A DNA stretch of 14,910 bases from CAZJQT01 sp964604415 (GTDB taxonomy: Bacteria; Patescibacteriota; Saccharimonadia; Saccharimonadales; CAZJQT01): positions 1-14,910 of the forward strand of contig CAZRYT010000013.1 of assembly GCA_964604415.1 (NCBI GenBank). Reading direction: 5' to 3'. Positions 6,993-12,982 of this stretch are shown here, in pieces. Positions within the stretch are counted from its first letter, which is position 1; each line of letters opens with the position of its first letter. The position numbers were made by a program, and so were the translations under genes. A model generated the notes under the pieces. It worked only from the letters and a program-made list of their open reading frames with translations, searched no databases and was not told the DNA's origin.

Positions 6993-7060
6993 TGCCCATC
7001 CGGCCTAAAACACCCCCGGAATCAACACCATTGGTTTTGATTTTTATCAAGACCGTAGGC
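6955..7060 (-). ncRNA. Candidate thrS leader/attenuator or small RNA
   Basis: The minus strand upstream of thrS carries structure beyond the terminator. Three 9-base arms (7046-7054, 7033-7041, 7021-7029) are arranged so that the middle one can pair with either neighbour, each with one mismatch, giving two mutually exclusive hairpins. A small TCCGG/CCGGA stem and the terminator hairpin follow. An 8-codon open frame starting at ATG 7028 (M-V-L-I-P-G-V-F, stop TAG) sits between them but has no Thr codons. I see no canonical T-box. The 5' boundary is a guess; two TATAAT boxes on the minus strand near 7168-7183 could start it further upstream. Confidence 0.35.
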
Positions 7061-7172
7061 ATAAGCATAGCATGCTAGCCGTATCATGCTAGTACTTTTG
7101 TATTGTTTTTCTTACACTAAAGCTGTGGAGGAGGTGTGGATTAAATAAATACCTATCCGTACTCACGTATTA

Positions 7173-7178
7173 TATAAT
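7173..7178 (+). promoter_or_regulatory. -10 box of the HTH/LAGLIDADG-like gene
   Basis: TATAAT exactly six bases before the ATG at 7185. The same A/T patch reads as TATAAT on the minus strand, so it may fire in both directions and also start the RNA upstream of thrS. Confidence 0.5.
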
Positions 7179-7184
7179 TATACT

Positions 7185-7877
7185 ATGAAATCTAAGTGGT
7201 TCGAATTAAAAGAAACAGCGATAACCATGCGAAAAACTGGTTTATCTATAAAGACTATTGAAAATCAATTAGGTATTCCCCGTTCCACTCTTTCCGGATG
7301 GTTTAAGCTTATAGAACTTTCTCCTGCGCAAAAAACAAAGCTCCAGAGGGACAAAGATATTGGGTGGCAAAAAGCCCAAGTAAAAGCCAATGAGTGGCAT
7401 AGAGCACAAAAGACCATGCGTTTACTACAAGCGAAGCAAGATGCGATTGAAACACTTGATAAGATTGAGATTTCTGATGCAACTCTGGATCTTGCTTTTG
7501 CAATGCTCTACTTCGGCGAAGGTTCTAAAAATGGCACAACTTCTTTAGCCAGTTCCGATCCAAAAATACTTAAATTTGTCCTTGAGGTCTTGAAGAGAAA
7601 TTATGCGATAACTAAGAATATGGTACGGTGCGAATTGCATTTGCGCGCAGATCAAGATCCTTTACAGCTTAAAGACTATTGGTCAACTGAGTTAGGTGTT
7701 CCTCTAGATAGATTTCGGGGCAGTTATATAGATCAACGCTCGGCCGGTCGGCCAACTTACGAACATTATAAAGGTGTATGTGTTTTGTATTGTGGCTCCA
7801 TTGCTATTCAAAGAAAGCTAATATATCTTTATAATCTGTTCTGTGAGAAAATCGCAGAGCAGGATGGGGGCACATAG
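7185..7877 (+). CDS. HTH protein with a single LAGLIDADG-like motif
   Basis: 230 residues. Residues about 10-41 form a helix-turn-helix (M-R-K-T-G-L-S-I-K-T-I-E-N-Q-L-G-I-P-R-S-T-L-S-G-W-F). Residues 45-95 are a basic, probably helical linker. Residues about 103-140 (L-A-F-A-M-L-Y-F-G-E-G-S-K ... S-S-D-P-K-I-L-K-F-V-L) resemble one LAGLIDADG homing-endonuclease repeat with Glu112 at the acidic position and the S-x-S-D-P-x-x-x-x-x-x step that follows in that family. A second, weaker half continues to the end. It could be a DNA endonuclease or a WhiA-like DNA-binding protein; activity is not shown by the sequence. The last ten bases, including the TAG stop, lie inside tRNA-Val, so the tRNA supplies its C-terminus. 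Likely leaderless. Confidence 0.8.
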   Translation: MKSKWFELKETAITMRKTGLSIKTIENQLGIPRSTLSGWFKLIELSPAQKTKLQRDKDIGWQKAQVKANEWHRAQKTMRLLQAKQDAIETLDKIEISDATLDLAFAMLYFGEGSKNGTTSLASSDPKILKFVLEVLKRNYAITKNMVRCELHLRADQDPLQLKDYWSTELGVPLDRFRGSYIDQRSAGRPTYEHYKGVCVLYCGSIAIQRKLIYLYNLFCEKIAEQDGGT

Positions 7878-7944
7878 CTCAGTTGGCTAGAGCGCTTTCT
7901 TGACGTGAAAGAGGTCGGGGATTCAAGTTCCTCTGTGCCCACCA
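7868..7944 (+). tRNA. tRNA-Val (anticodon GAC)
   Basis: Full cloverleaf: 7-bp acceptor GGGCACA/TGTGCCC, D-stem GCTC/GAGC, anticodon stem CTTTC/GAAAG with loop TTGACGT (anticodon GAC), T-stem GGGGA/TCCTC with loop TTCAAGT, discriminator A and encoded CCA. The stop codon of the upstream protein gene lies at bases 8-10 of the tRNA. No separate promoter is obvious, so it may be co-transcribed with that gene and released by 5' processing. Confidence 0.95.
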
Positions 7945-7947
7945 ATT

Positions 7948-9018
7948 TTATTTTCTATACTCCTCGCAAATGCGCTGGAGGTAACGAATATTATGAATAC
8001 TGACTAAGGTTCCGGCTAGTGGTTCGCCAACCTTGAATTGGTGTCGGAGAAAGCCGCGGCTGTAACCACTAACGCAGGTCGTACAATCACAACCCGGATC
8101 AATCACTTTCTTGTCAGCTATAAATTTTTGGTTGGTCAAATGAATGGTTTTATCACCTTTGGTCCAAGCGCTGCCGTGCCGAGCATTCCTAGTTGGCAAA
8201 ACGCAGTCCAACATGTCAATGCCGTGCTCGATTGCAAATCTGAGATCAACTGGCTCACCCACCCCCAGCAAGAAACGTGGTCGGTTAGGATCGTACATGG
8301 GTGCCAGAAACTCCAGCATGTGGTGCATTTCGCGCCGACTTTCGCCGACCGACAGCCCGCCGATAGCTATGCCATCAGCCGGTAGACTCTGAACAATTTC
8401 TAGGCTTCTTTTGCGCAGTTTTTTGTCCAAACCACCTTGCACTACCCCAAACAATAATGGTCGATTGTCCATGTTTTTGGTTAGGCGTTGGAATTCCTTA
8501 AGTGAACGCCCCAGCCAACGGTGGGTTCGCTCATAGGCCTCTTGAGTACGTTCACGTCCCTTGGGGTCCAAAGAGACAACATCATCAAAAGCCACCAACA
8601 TATCAGCCCCCATCTTCATTTGTATTTGGATGGATTTCTCGGGTGAGAGGAATATATTGTCGCCGGTTTTAGGGTCTTTAAAACTGACGCCGTCCTCAGT
8701 TATTTGGTTGATATGAGCTAACGAAAAGACCTGGAAACCACCAGAATCAGTCAGGATTGGTAATTTCTGTTGGCTGAATTCATGCAAACCACCAAGCTTG
8801 GCGACGACTTCTTCGCCCGGCTGCATATGTAGGTGGTAGGTGTTAGCTAAGACCACCTGCACCCCTGTACTGGCAACTTGTTCTGGGGTCAAACTTTTGA
8901 CCGCTCCACGGGTGCCATCGGGCATAAAAGTGGGCGTAAGAACCTTGCCGACGCGCGTGTTGATGATTCCACTACGAGCACCTGAGTGCTTTGATTCTAT
9001 CTTGAAAACTTTGGTCAT
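7948..9018 (-). CDS. tgt: tRNA-guanine (queuine/preQ1) transglycosylase
   Basis: 356 residues from the ATG at 9018. Tgt swaps G34 of GUN-anticodon tRNAs for a 7-deazaguanine base. Visible: D-S-G-G-F-Q with the general-acid Asp, the G-V-V-Q-G-G substrate loop, G-G-L-S-V-G-E, L-P-T-R-N-A-R-H-G around the nucleophile region, and the zinc site C-D-C-T-T-C plus the His in S-I-H-N. In the base pocket the usual F-D-E-C of preQ1-using bacterial enzymes reads F-D-D-V. A longer in-frame ATG at 9036 lies upstream of a TACAAT box (9027-9032), so 9018 is preferred; it gives a nearly leaderless mRNA and a normal N-terminus. It ends three bases from tRNA-Val, convergently. tRNA-Asp(GTC) in this window is a natural substrate. 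Confidence 0.96.
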   Translation of the reverse strand: MTKVFKIESKHSGARSGIINTRVGKVLTPTFMPDGTRGAVKSLTPEQVASTGVQVVLANTYHLHMQPGEEVVAKLGGLHEFSQQKLPILTDSGGFQVFSLAHINQITEDGVSFKDPKTGDNIFLSPEKSIQIQMKMGADMLVAFDDVVSLDPKGRERTQEAYERTHRWLGRSLKEFQRLTKNMDNRPLLFGVVQGGLDKKLRKRSLEIVQSLPADGIAIGGLSVGESRREMHHMLEFLAPMYDPNRPRFLLGVGEPVDLRFAIEHGIDMLDCVLPTRNARHGSAWTKGDKTIHLTNQKFIADKKVIDPGCDCTTCVSGYSRGFLRHQFKVGEPLAGTLVSIHNIRYLQRICEEYRK

Positions 9019-9026
9019 TGGGGCTA

Positions 9027-9032
9027 ATTGTA
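9027..9032 (-). promoter_or_regulatory. -10 box of tgt
   Basis: TACAAT on the minus strand, 8 bases before the ATG at 9018. No good -35 was seen. It decides the tgt start. Confidence 0.45.
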
Positions 9033-9065
9033 ACATCTCAAATTGCTTATGTTACGTAATGATTC

Positions 9066-9094
9066 TTGACATAAGTAAAGCTTTTGCCTATACT
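9066..9094 (+). promoter_or_regulatory. Consensus promoter of a candidate ncRNA
   Basis: A perfect TTGACA at 9066-9071, a 17-base spacer and TATACT at 9089-9094. The predicted start is about 9101. It is one of the best promoters in the window and is not placed before a protein start. Confidence 0.85.
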
Positions 9095-9100
9095 GCCCGG

Positions 9101-9272
9101 GTTAATCGGGAGGCGCTCATTCTTGAGTACCAAAACCACTTCTCTAGAAGGGTTTAAGTTGTTCTATGAAGAACTGATACCACGAAAGAGAAATAACAGT
9201 CGCTTGCGACGCGTTAGATTGGCTACTGCGAAGTAAACAGTCAACGAAAAGCCCCAGCAATGGGGCTTTTTT
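9101..9272 (+). ncRNA. Candidate structured non-coding RNA, identity unknown
   Basis: About 170 nt bounded by a consensus promoter and an intrinsic terminator, with no plausible protein inside. Local hairpins are readable: a 9-bp stem with one bulged A at 9133-9155 (AAACC-A-CTTC / GAAG-GGTTT, loop TCTA), GTTCT/AGAAC with loop ATGA near 9160-9173, GTCG/CGAC closing CTTG near 9200-9211, and TACT/AGTA closing GCGA near 9223-9234. I found none of the conserved cores of SRP RNA, RNase P RNA or tmRNA. It could be a 6S-like or lineage-specific RNA, or a terminated leader of the NrdR-like gene that starts 63 bases after the terminator. Confidence 0.6.
9247..9272 (+). terminator. Intrinsic terminator of the candidate ncRNA
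   Basis: A 9-bp perfect stem AAAAGCCCC/GGGGCTTTT (9247-9255 and 9262-9270) with loop AGCAAT, and a six-T tract at 9267-9272. The A-tract on the 5' side could make it partly bidirectional. Confidence 0.92.
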
Positions 9273-9334
9273 ATACCCAGGAATTCAAGGTTTATCCACT
9301 GGTAAAATTATTAGCTGTATGTCAATATGTTGTC

Positions 9335-9751
9335 ATGGTTTGTATTTATTGTGGGTCTAAAACTAAAGTTATCAATTCCCGTTTGCAAAAACGCAGCAAT
9401 CAAATTTGGCGCCGCCGACAGTGCTTAAAGTGCCAAGCCGTGTTTACCTCTAATGAATCAGCTGATTTAACCCAATTGATATCAATTAGAAAAACGCATA
9501 AGCATTTAGAGCCGTTCTCGCGGGAGATATTGTTTCTGAGTGTTCATGATGCCTTAAAACACCGAAAAACCGCCATAAGTGACGCTATGGGGCTAACAGA
9601 CACGATAATTAACAAGGTTTGTGCTGCAACCCAAGCTGCCGTGATTGATCAGGGTGATCTAGTTGAAACAGCCGGCGCCATACTGAAACGCTTTGATAAA
9701 GCGGCCGCCACCCATTACCTTGCCTATCACCCGCTGGCTGTTAATGAATGA
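9335..9751 (+). CDS. nrdR: NrdR-like transcriptional repressor
   Basis: 138 residues from the ATG at 9335. The N-terminal zinc ribbon has C3-x2-C6 and C30-x2-C33 with family residues around it (M-V-C-I-Y-C-G-S ... V-I-N-S-R ... W-R-R-R-Q-C-L-K-C-Q-A-V-F-T). The rest is an ATP-cone-like domain: I-S-I-R-K-T-H-K-H-L-E-P-F-S-R-E, a helical A-L-K-H-R segment, and L-K-R-F-D-K-A-A-A-T-H-Y-L-A-Y-H matching the family end. NrdR represses ribonucleotide reductase genes according to ATP/dATP status. The core is divergent (no clear K-R-D/N-G-x-x-E), so the nucleotide response is uncertain. A longer ATG at 9260 lies in the terminator loop and is rejected. Its 3' end overlaps the convergent gene by 25 bases. 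Confidence 0.8.
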   Translation: MVCIYCGSKTKVINSRLQKRSNQIWRRRQCLKCQAVFTSNESADLTQLISIRKTHKHLEPFSREILFLSVHDALKHRKTAISDAMGLTDTIINKVCAATQAAVIDQGDLVETAGAILKRFDKAAATHYLAYHPLAVNE

Positions 9752-10506
9752 TTATCGACCAGGCTTCCTAGAGTTTCATAGTTAGAATGTCTGAGAGCTA
9801 GTTGATTTGCCTTTTCAGCAGTGTATATCCAACCGGTATCAAAAATCACGATTCTCGAACCTGATATTAAAAGATTGCTAGATGCAAAATCGGGGCTCAA
9901 ATCATCACTAAGCATTTTTTGATACCCACTTGTTAGCCGATCAAGATCCGTTGCAAACTCAGAATCATTTTTAGCACGATCTTTTATATCGGCTTCAGTA
10001 AGTTCACTAAATTTTTGAGCGTTTTGGATAAAAGGCTGTATGCTTGCCGGTTTGCTACCATCTCCCCAAGGATTATCCAAAACTATAAAAGAAGTCGGGA
10101 CGACCAAATCACCAAAATAATTTTTATAAGTTTCGTATCTTTGTTGTTTCTTTTTGACGACCTCCAAAGGGTCTTTATTGCGGAGAGATTCCATATGGTA
10201 AACAGAAACTACTTGGTCAGATGAATGATCACTTGAGTTAACTCTATAGACAACCTTTTCAGCCCCATAACCAAGGACATTAATTGATTCGCTCTTTATG
10301 GGCCACTGGGGATTTTTACGTTCGTATGATCTGTTGGCTAGCCTTCCGCTAGCAAGTAAAGCGGCATGAAGGGAGTGCATTAAATGCAGCGTAATGCGGG
10401 AACCCGGAGCAGGCTTCTCTTTGGTACTCGGGTGGTTTTGGGCAATGCTTACGTCCGCAAGAATACCCCTAGCATCATGAACTTTGTGTTTTATTGTTTG
10501 TTTCAT
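9727..10506 (-). CDS. Orphan protein with a degenerate kinase-like fold
   Basis: 259 residues; no named family recognised. The order of motifs suggests a protein-kinase/aminoglycoside-phosphotransferase fold. A Gly-rich loop and strand are present (V-L-G-Y-G-A-E-K-V-V-Y, 77-87), followed by a strand Q-V-V-S-V-Y-H (98-104) in which Ser replaces the expected ATP-binding Lys. A P-D-F-A-S-S-N-L-L segment (205-213) resembles the catalytic loop (Asp206, Asn211), and I-F-D-T-G (221-225) resembles the D-F-G metal site. The first 70 residues are polar and basic and match nothing known. With the Lys missing, it may be a pseudokinase or use an atypical mechanism. The 3' end overlaps the NrdR-like gene convergently. 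Confidence 0.72.
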   Translation of the reverse strand: MKQTIKHKVHDARGILADVSIAQNHPSTKEKPAPGSRITLHLMHSLHAALLASGRLANRSYERKNPQWPIKSESINVLGYGAEKVVYRVNSSDHSSDQVVSVYHMESLRNKDPLEVVKKKQQRYETYKNYFGDLVVPTSFIVLDNPWGDGSKPASIQPFIQNAQKFSELTEADIKDRAKNDSEFATDLDRLTSGYQKMLSDDLSPDFASSNLLISGSRIVIFDTGWIYTAEKANQLALRHSNYETLGSLVDNHSLTASG

Positions 10507-10528
10507 TTATTTTCGATTCAGTATGGAT

Positions 10529-10534
10529 ATAATA
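10529..10534 (-). promoter_or_regulatory. Possible -10 box of the kinase-like gene
   Basis: TATTAT on the minus strand, 22 bases before the ATG at 10506. It is the best candidate in the 79-bp gap between this gene and the glycosyltransferase; no -35 is clear. Confidence 0.25.
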
Positions 10535-10585
10535 CCACAATATCTCTTATATATCAAGCTCCATTATCGAAGGTTAGTTAGAAAA

Positions 10586-12235
10586 CTAGACGATTTTTTG
10601 CTTGTTTTCAGTGACAACGGCTTTTTCAGTCAGATCGAACTTACCGATGTATTTGCCGAAAATTAGTCTGGTTTGGGAATACAAAGCTGAAAAAGAATTA
10701 TAGGTTACGGTGATAACTGGCAGTAGCACCCACTGCAGCAGCATCCAGATTGAACGACGGCGTTTATAGCGCTCTGGTTTGGGTGGCAGCATTTTGAGGC
10801 TCAAAAATAATGTTATCAAAATACCGAGCAAAGCCACTGTCTGGATTCGGCTGGCAATATGGGGCAGCTGATCGGTTGCAAAACCACCACTAGCAAGATC
10901 ATGTGGGTTCAAAAGTCTTGGTATAAAGGCTGAAAAAGCCAGAATCAGCGGCGCCACCGCCCAAGTCACATGCCCTTCTAGCAACCTGAAAAATTTTGCG
11001 ACCAGATCAAACTTGGGCACTTTATTGGGAGTAAAAAAACCCTTTTCGGCCACATAAGCGACGTCCGAGGCGCCCCAAGCCCACCGGCGCAGTTGTATAA
11101 ACTGGGCTTTGAGGGTTTTCAGGTAGGTCTTAGCCAGGACTGCATCCTGAAAAATCGGCACATACAGTGGGTAGACTTCGTGGCGGCCGTCGTAACGGAA
11201 GTAAGTCCGCCAGAACTGATGGCCGTCCTCCACGATGGTACGCACGCTCCAAAAATCGGTATCAATCAAGCTCTGCAGGCTTTGAGCATGAGACGAAAAA
11301 TTACGGATCATGTGTGGCCGCATCGATAAAACTATGTTCCAAAAAGAGTTGCCGGTGGCAATCACGCGCATTGGCGCCGGTGCGTCCCAAATATTGTTGG
11401 TAAACATTGGCACCGGTTGGTATGAGACATATAACGGCTCTGGCGTGACACTGTAGAGATAACTCAAAGCGGCGAGGTATTGCTTGTGCGGCCGGTTATC
11501 GGCGTCCAGTGTGGTGACAATAACGTCCAGTGGTTTAATCTTTGTAGTCTTGATGTACTCTTCTAGAGCCCGGCCAGCACAGGTTATGTTGCCGCCCTTG
11601 CCTATGATTTCACCAGGCAGGTCGTGGTGTTTGACGGCAAAAGCATGCTTGAAGTGTTTTTTGTAATCCTCTATCAGAGACTTGGCTTGAGCTTCTACCT
11701 CTGGGCCACCGCGTTCTTCATAAGCAATTATCACAATTAGACGTTTGCTATCATAGTCAGAATCTATTAGTGACTGGAGGGTCGGTTCTAGTACTTCTCG
11801 GCTTTCGTTCCAGGTGGCGATAATGACGGCATGGACAATGTTATCAGGATTTACGGGGGTCGGCTGGGATTGGAGACGGACAATGTTTTCGTAATGCCAA
11901 GATGGTATATGTTTGTCGGGTTGGTCAACTTTGCCGCTGTTGATTTCATTGAGCATTTGGCGCCATGGCAGCTTCTCGTGCAGTTTGATCAGACGGTAGC
12001 CCTGAATGGCACGCACATCTAGCCCAACCGATTTGGCAAACCACATTATTAAATAACCCAGTATAAACAACCCGCTCAGTGGCAGTGGCGTCCCCAGGAT
12101 AGTAACGTTCACTTTGAATAGACTCAGCACAAACGGCAATGCCAAGATACTCCAGGTGATCAGCCCAGGCAACATCTCAAAAAAACGGTAGCGCTTACCC
12201 CTATCCTCAACGTAAGGTATCTCAATATTTCTCAT
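10586..12235 (-). CDS. Membrane glycosyltransferase, family GT2
   Basis: 549 residues from the ATG at 12235. Two membrane segments (about 24-41 and 52-68), then a cytoplasmic GT2 domain: the nucleotide-binding strand A-V-I-I-A-T-W-N-E (136-144), DxD as D-A-D (244-246), the catalytic E-D (336-337) and Q-L-R-R-W (381-385). At least three more membrane segments follow (about 416-560 of the longer frame). This is the processive, cellulose-synthase-like layout that polymerises and exports a polysaccharide; the sugar cannot be told. An in-frame ATG 39 codons upstream is rejected because ATG 12235 overlaps the stop of the upstream membrane-protein gene as ATGA, a classic coupling arrangement, and the extra N-terminus reads antisense-like. 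Confidence 0.92.
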   Translation of the reverse strand: MRNIEIPYVEDRGKRYRFFEMLPGLITWSILALPFVLSLFKVNVTILGTPLPLSGLFILGYLIMWFAKSVGLDVRAIQGYRLIKLHEKLPWRQMLNEINSGKVDQPDKHIPSWHYENIVRLQSQPTPVNPDNIVHAVIIATWNESREVLEPTLQSLIDSDYDSKRLIVIIAYEERGGPEVEAQAKSLIEDYKKHFKHAFAVKHHDLPGEIIGKGGNITCAGRALEEYIKTTKIKPLDVIVTTLDADNRPHKQYLAALSYLYSVTPEPLYVSYQPVPMFTNNIWDAPAPMRVIATGNSFWNIVLSMRPHMIRNFSSHAQSLQSLIDTDFWSVRTIVEDGHQFWRTYFRYDGRHEVYPLYVPIFQDAVLAKTYLKTLKAQFIQLRRWAWGASDVAYVAEKGFFTPNKVPKFDLVAKFFRLLEGHVTWAVAPLILAFSAFIPRLLNPHDLASGGFATDQLPHIASRIQTVALLGILITLFLSLKMLPPKPERYKRRRSIWMLLQWVLLPVITVTYNSFSALYSQTRLIFGKYIGKFDLTEKAVVTENKQKIV

Positions 12236-12591
12236 CGCAGGCGCAGCAATGCAAAGCTTATAAACAAAGCCAGGATTATCAAAAGCAGAGCCATCATCAG
12301 CACCATAATGGCAAAATAGCGTCTGATGGGATAAATTTTGACACTTAGCCAAGTGTTGAAAATTAATACAATGAATACAAAGGCGACAAAGCTGAAGACG
12401 CCAACAGCATTACCTTTCTGGTAGGCACTCAGGCCAAGAGTTGGCCGGTAACGAATTATATAACTGTCTGACTGGCCGCCGCTGAGCCGCCACCACAGAA
12501 CAACCGCAGCCGTTAGCATGGCAAAGAAAGTATTGGCTGTTAACAAAAGCAAAACTAAACGGTCATGAATGTATTTCTTAGGCGTCGCCAT
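12232..12591 (-). CDS. Small three-helix membrane protein coupled to the GT2 gene
   Basis: 119 residues; family not recognised. Three hydrophobic segments are clear at about 12-35, 64-85 and 90-116, with Arg/Lys between them (K-I-Y-P-I-R-R) and at both ends. Its TGA stop overlaps the glycosyltransferase ATG, so the two are translated together and it is probably an accessory subunit of that enzyme or of its export path. That role is inferred from position only. A TATAAT ends 8 bases before the ATG, and the 3' end of tRNA-Gly is 23 bases upstream, so a nearly leaderless mRNA is likely. Confidence 0.82.
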   Translation of the reverse strand: MATPKKYIHDRLVLLLLTANTFFAMLTAAVVLWWRLSGGQSDSYIIRYRPTLGLSAYQKGNAVGVFSFVAFVFIVLIFNTWLSVKIYPIRRYFAIMVLMMALLLIILALFISFALLRLR

Positions 12592-12599
12592 TTCAACCT

Positions 12600-12605
12600 A
12601 TTATA
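12600..12605 (-). promoter_or_regulatory. -10 box of the membrane protein/GT2 operon
   Basis: TATAAT on the minus strand, 8 bases before the ATG at 12591. A -35 would fall inside tRNA-Gly and does not resemble the consensus. Confidence 0.45.
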
Positions 12606-12614
12606 TAGCAAAGT

Positions 12615-12689
12615 TGGTGCGGGTGGCGGGAGTCGAACCCGCGTCTCGGCCTTGGGAAGGCCGCATAATAGCCGTTATACTGCACCCGC
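12615..12689 (-). tRNA. tRNA-Gly (anticodon CCC)
   Basis: Minus-strand cloverleaf: acceptor GCGGGTG/CACCCGC, anticodon stem CGGCC/GGCCG with loop TTCCCAA (anticodon CCC), T-loop TTCGACT, discriminator A and encoded CCA. It is the second gene of a tRNA-Thr/tRNA-Gly pair. Confidence 0.94.
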
Positions 12690-12701
12690 TAAGTTTGGGG
12701 T

Positions 12702-12729
12702 CCCCGCGAAGAGAGGATTCTTCGTGGGG
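12702..12729 (-). other. Strong hairpin between tRNA-Thr and tRNA-Gly
   Basis: An 11-bp inverted repeat with one G-T pair (CCCCGCGAAGA at 12702-12712 and TCTTCGTGGGG at 12719-12729, loop of six). On the minus strand, where both flanking tRNAs are transcribed, no T-tract follows, so it is more likely a processing spacer than a terminator. On the plus strand four Ts follow. Confidence 0.7.
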
Positions 12730-12733
12730 GTTT

Positions 12734-12810
12734 TGGAGCCACCTCGGGGAGTCGAACCCCGGACCTCAGCTTTACGAAAGCTGCGCTCTAGCCAACTGAG
12801 CTAAGGTGGC
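12734..12810 (-). tRNA. tRNA-Thr (anticodon CGT)
   Basis: Minus-strand cloverleaf: acceptor GCCACCT/AGGTGGC, D-stem GCTC/GAGC, anticodon stem CAGCT/AGCTG with loop TTCGTAA (anticodon CGT), T-loop TTCGACT, discriminator T and encoded CCA. Confidence 0.94.
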
Positions 12811-12825
12811 ACTTAAACATCGCGT

Positions 12826-12831
12826 ATTATA
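12826..12831 (-). promoter_or_regulatory. -10 box of the tRNA-Thr/tRNA-Gly unit
   Basis: TATAAT on the minus strand, 15 bases before the mature tRNA-Thr. The -35 region is weak. Confidence 0.5.
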
Positions 12832-12843
12832 TCAGCTTAGACG

Positions 12844-12872
12844 TTGCTTTTTACCCCTGTAACTGATATCAT
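12844..12872 (+). promoter_or_regulatory. tRNA-Asp promoter
   Basis: TTGCTT at 12844-12849, a 17-base spacer and TATCAT at 12867-12872. The expected start is near 12879, 17 bases before the mature tRNA. It diverges from the tRNA-Thr promoter. Confidence 0.55.
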
Positions 12873-12895
12873 CTGACCTGTTCGCCAGCCAACAC

Positions 12896-12973
12896 GGGCT
12901 CGTAGTGAAGCTGGCCTATCACGTCTCCCTGTCACGGAGAAGATCGCCGGTTCGAATCCGGTCGGGCCCGCCA
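12896..12973 (+). tRNA. tRNA-Asp (anticodon GTC)
   Basis: Cloverleaf: acceptor GGGCTCG/CGGGCCC with one T-G pair, D-stem GTGA/TCAC, anticodon stem TCTCC/GGAGA with loop CTGTCAC (anticodon GTC), T-stem CCGG region with loop TTCGAAT, discriminator G and encoded CCA. As a GUN-anticodon tRNA it is an expected Tgt substrate. Orphan genes begin 40 bases after its 3' end. Confidence 0.95.
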
Positions 12974-12982
12974 GATTGCTTC

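Noticed and set aside
6960..7060. A T-box riboswitch controlling thrS
   Set aside because: The GATGGGCAGG stretch only loosely resembles the T-box core and its UGG-N base would not pair with the discriminator of tRNA-Thr seen here; no stem I with a Thr specifier was found.
7122..7142. A strong Shine-Dalgarno-like GGAGGAGG on the plus strand
   Set aside because: Any start codon after it meets a stop within a few codons, and the next gene starts over 40 bases away; probably chance.
9019..9036. An upstream ATG for tgt at 9036
   Set aside because: It lies upstream of the TACAAT box that probably starts the mRNA, and the normal Tgt N-terminus begins at the later ATG.
9101..9272. Identification of the candidate RNA as SRP RNA, RNase P RNA or tmRNA
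   Set aside because: The conserved cores (for example the SRP GGAAGGAAGCAGC-type loop or the tmRNA tRNA-like ends) are not present, and the length does not fit tmRNA or RNase P RNA.
9260..9334. A 25-residue N-terminal extension of the NrdR-like protein from the ATG at 9260
   Set aside because: That ATG lies in the loop of the intrinsic terminator, and the family begins at the zinc ribbon (M-x-C-x-x-C), which matches the ATG at 9335.
12236..12352. A longer N-terminus for the GT2 glycosyltransferase
   Set aside because: It would lie almost wholly inside the upstream membrane-protein gene in another frame; the ATGA overlap gives a better start and the extra residues have no family character.
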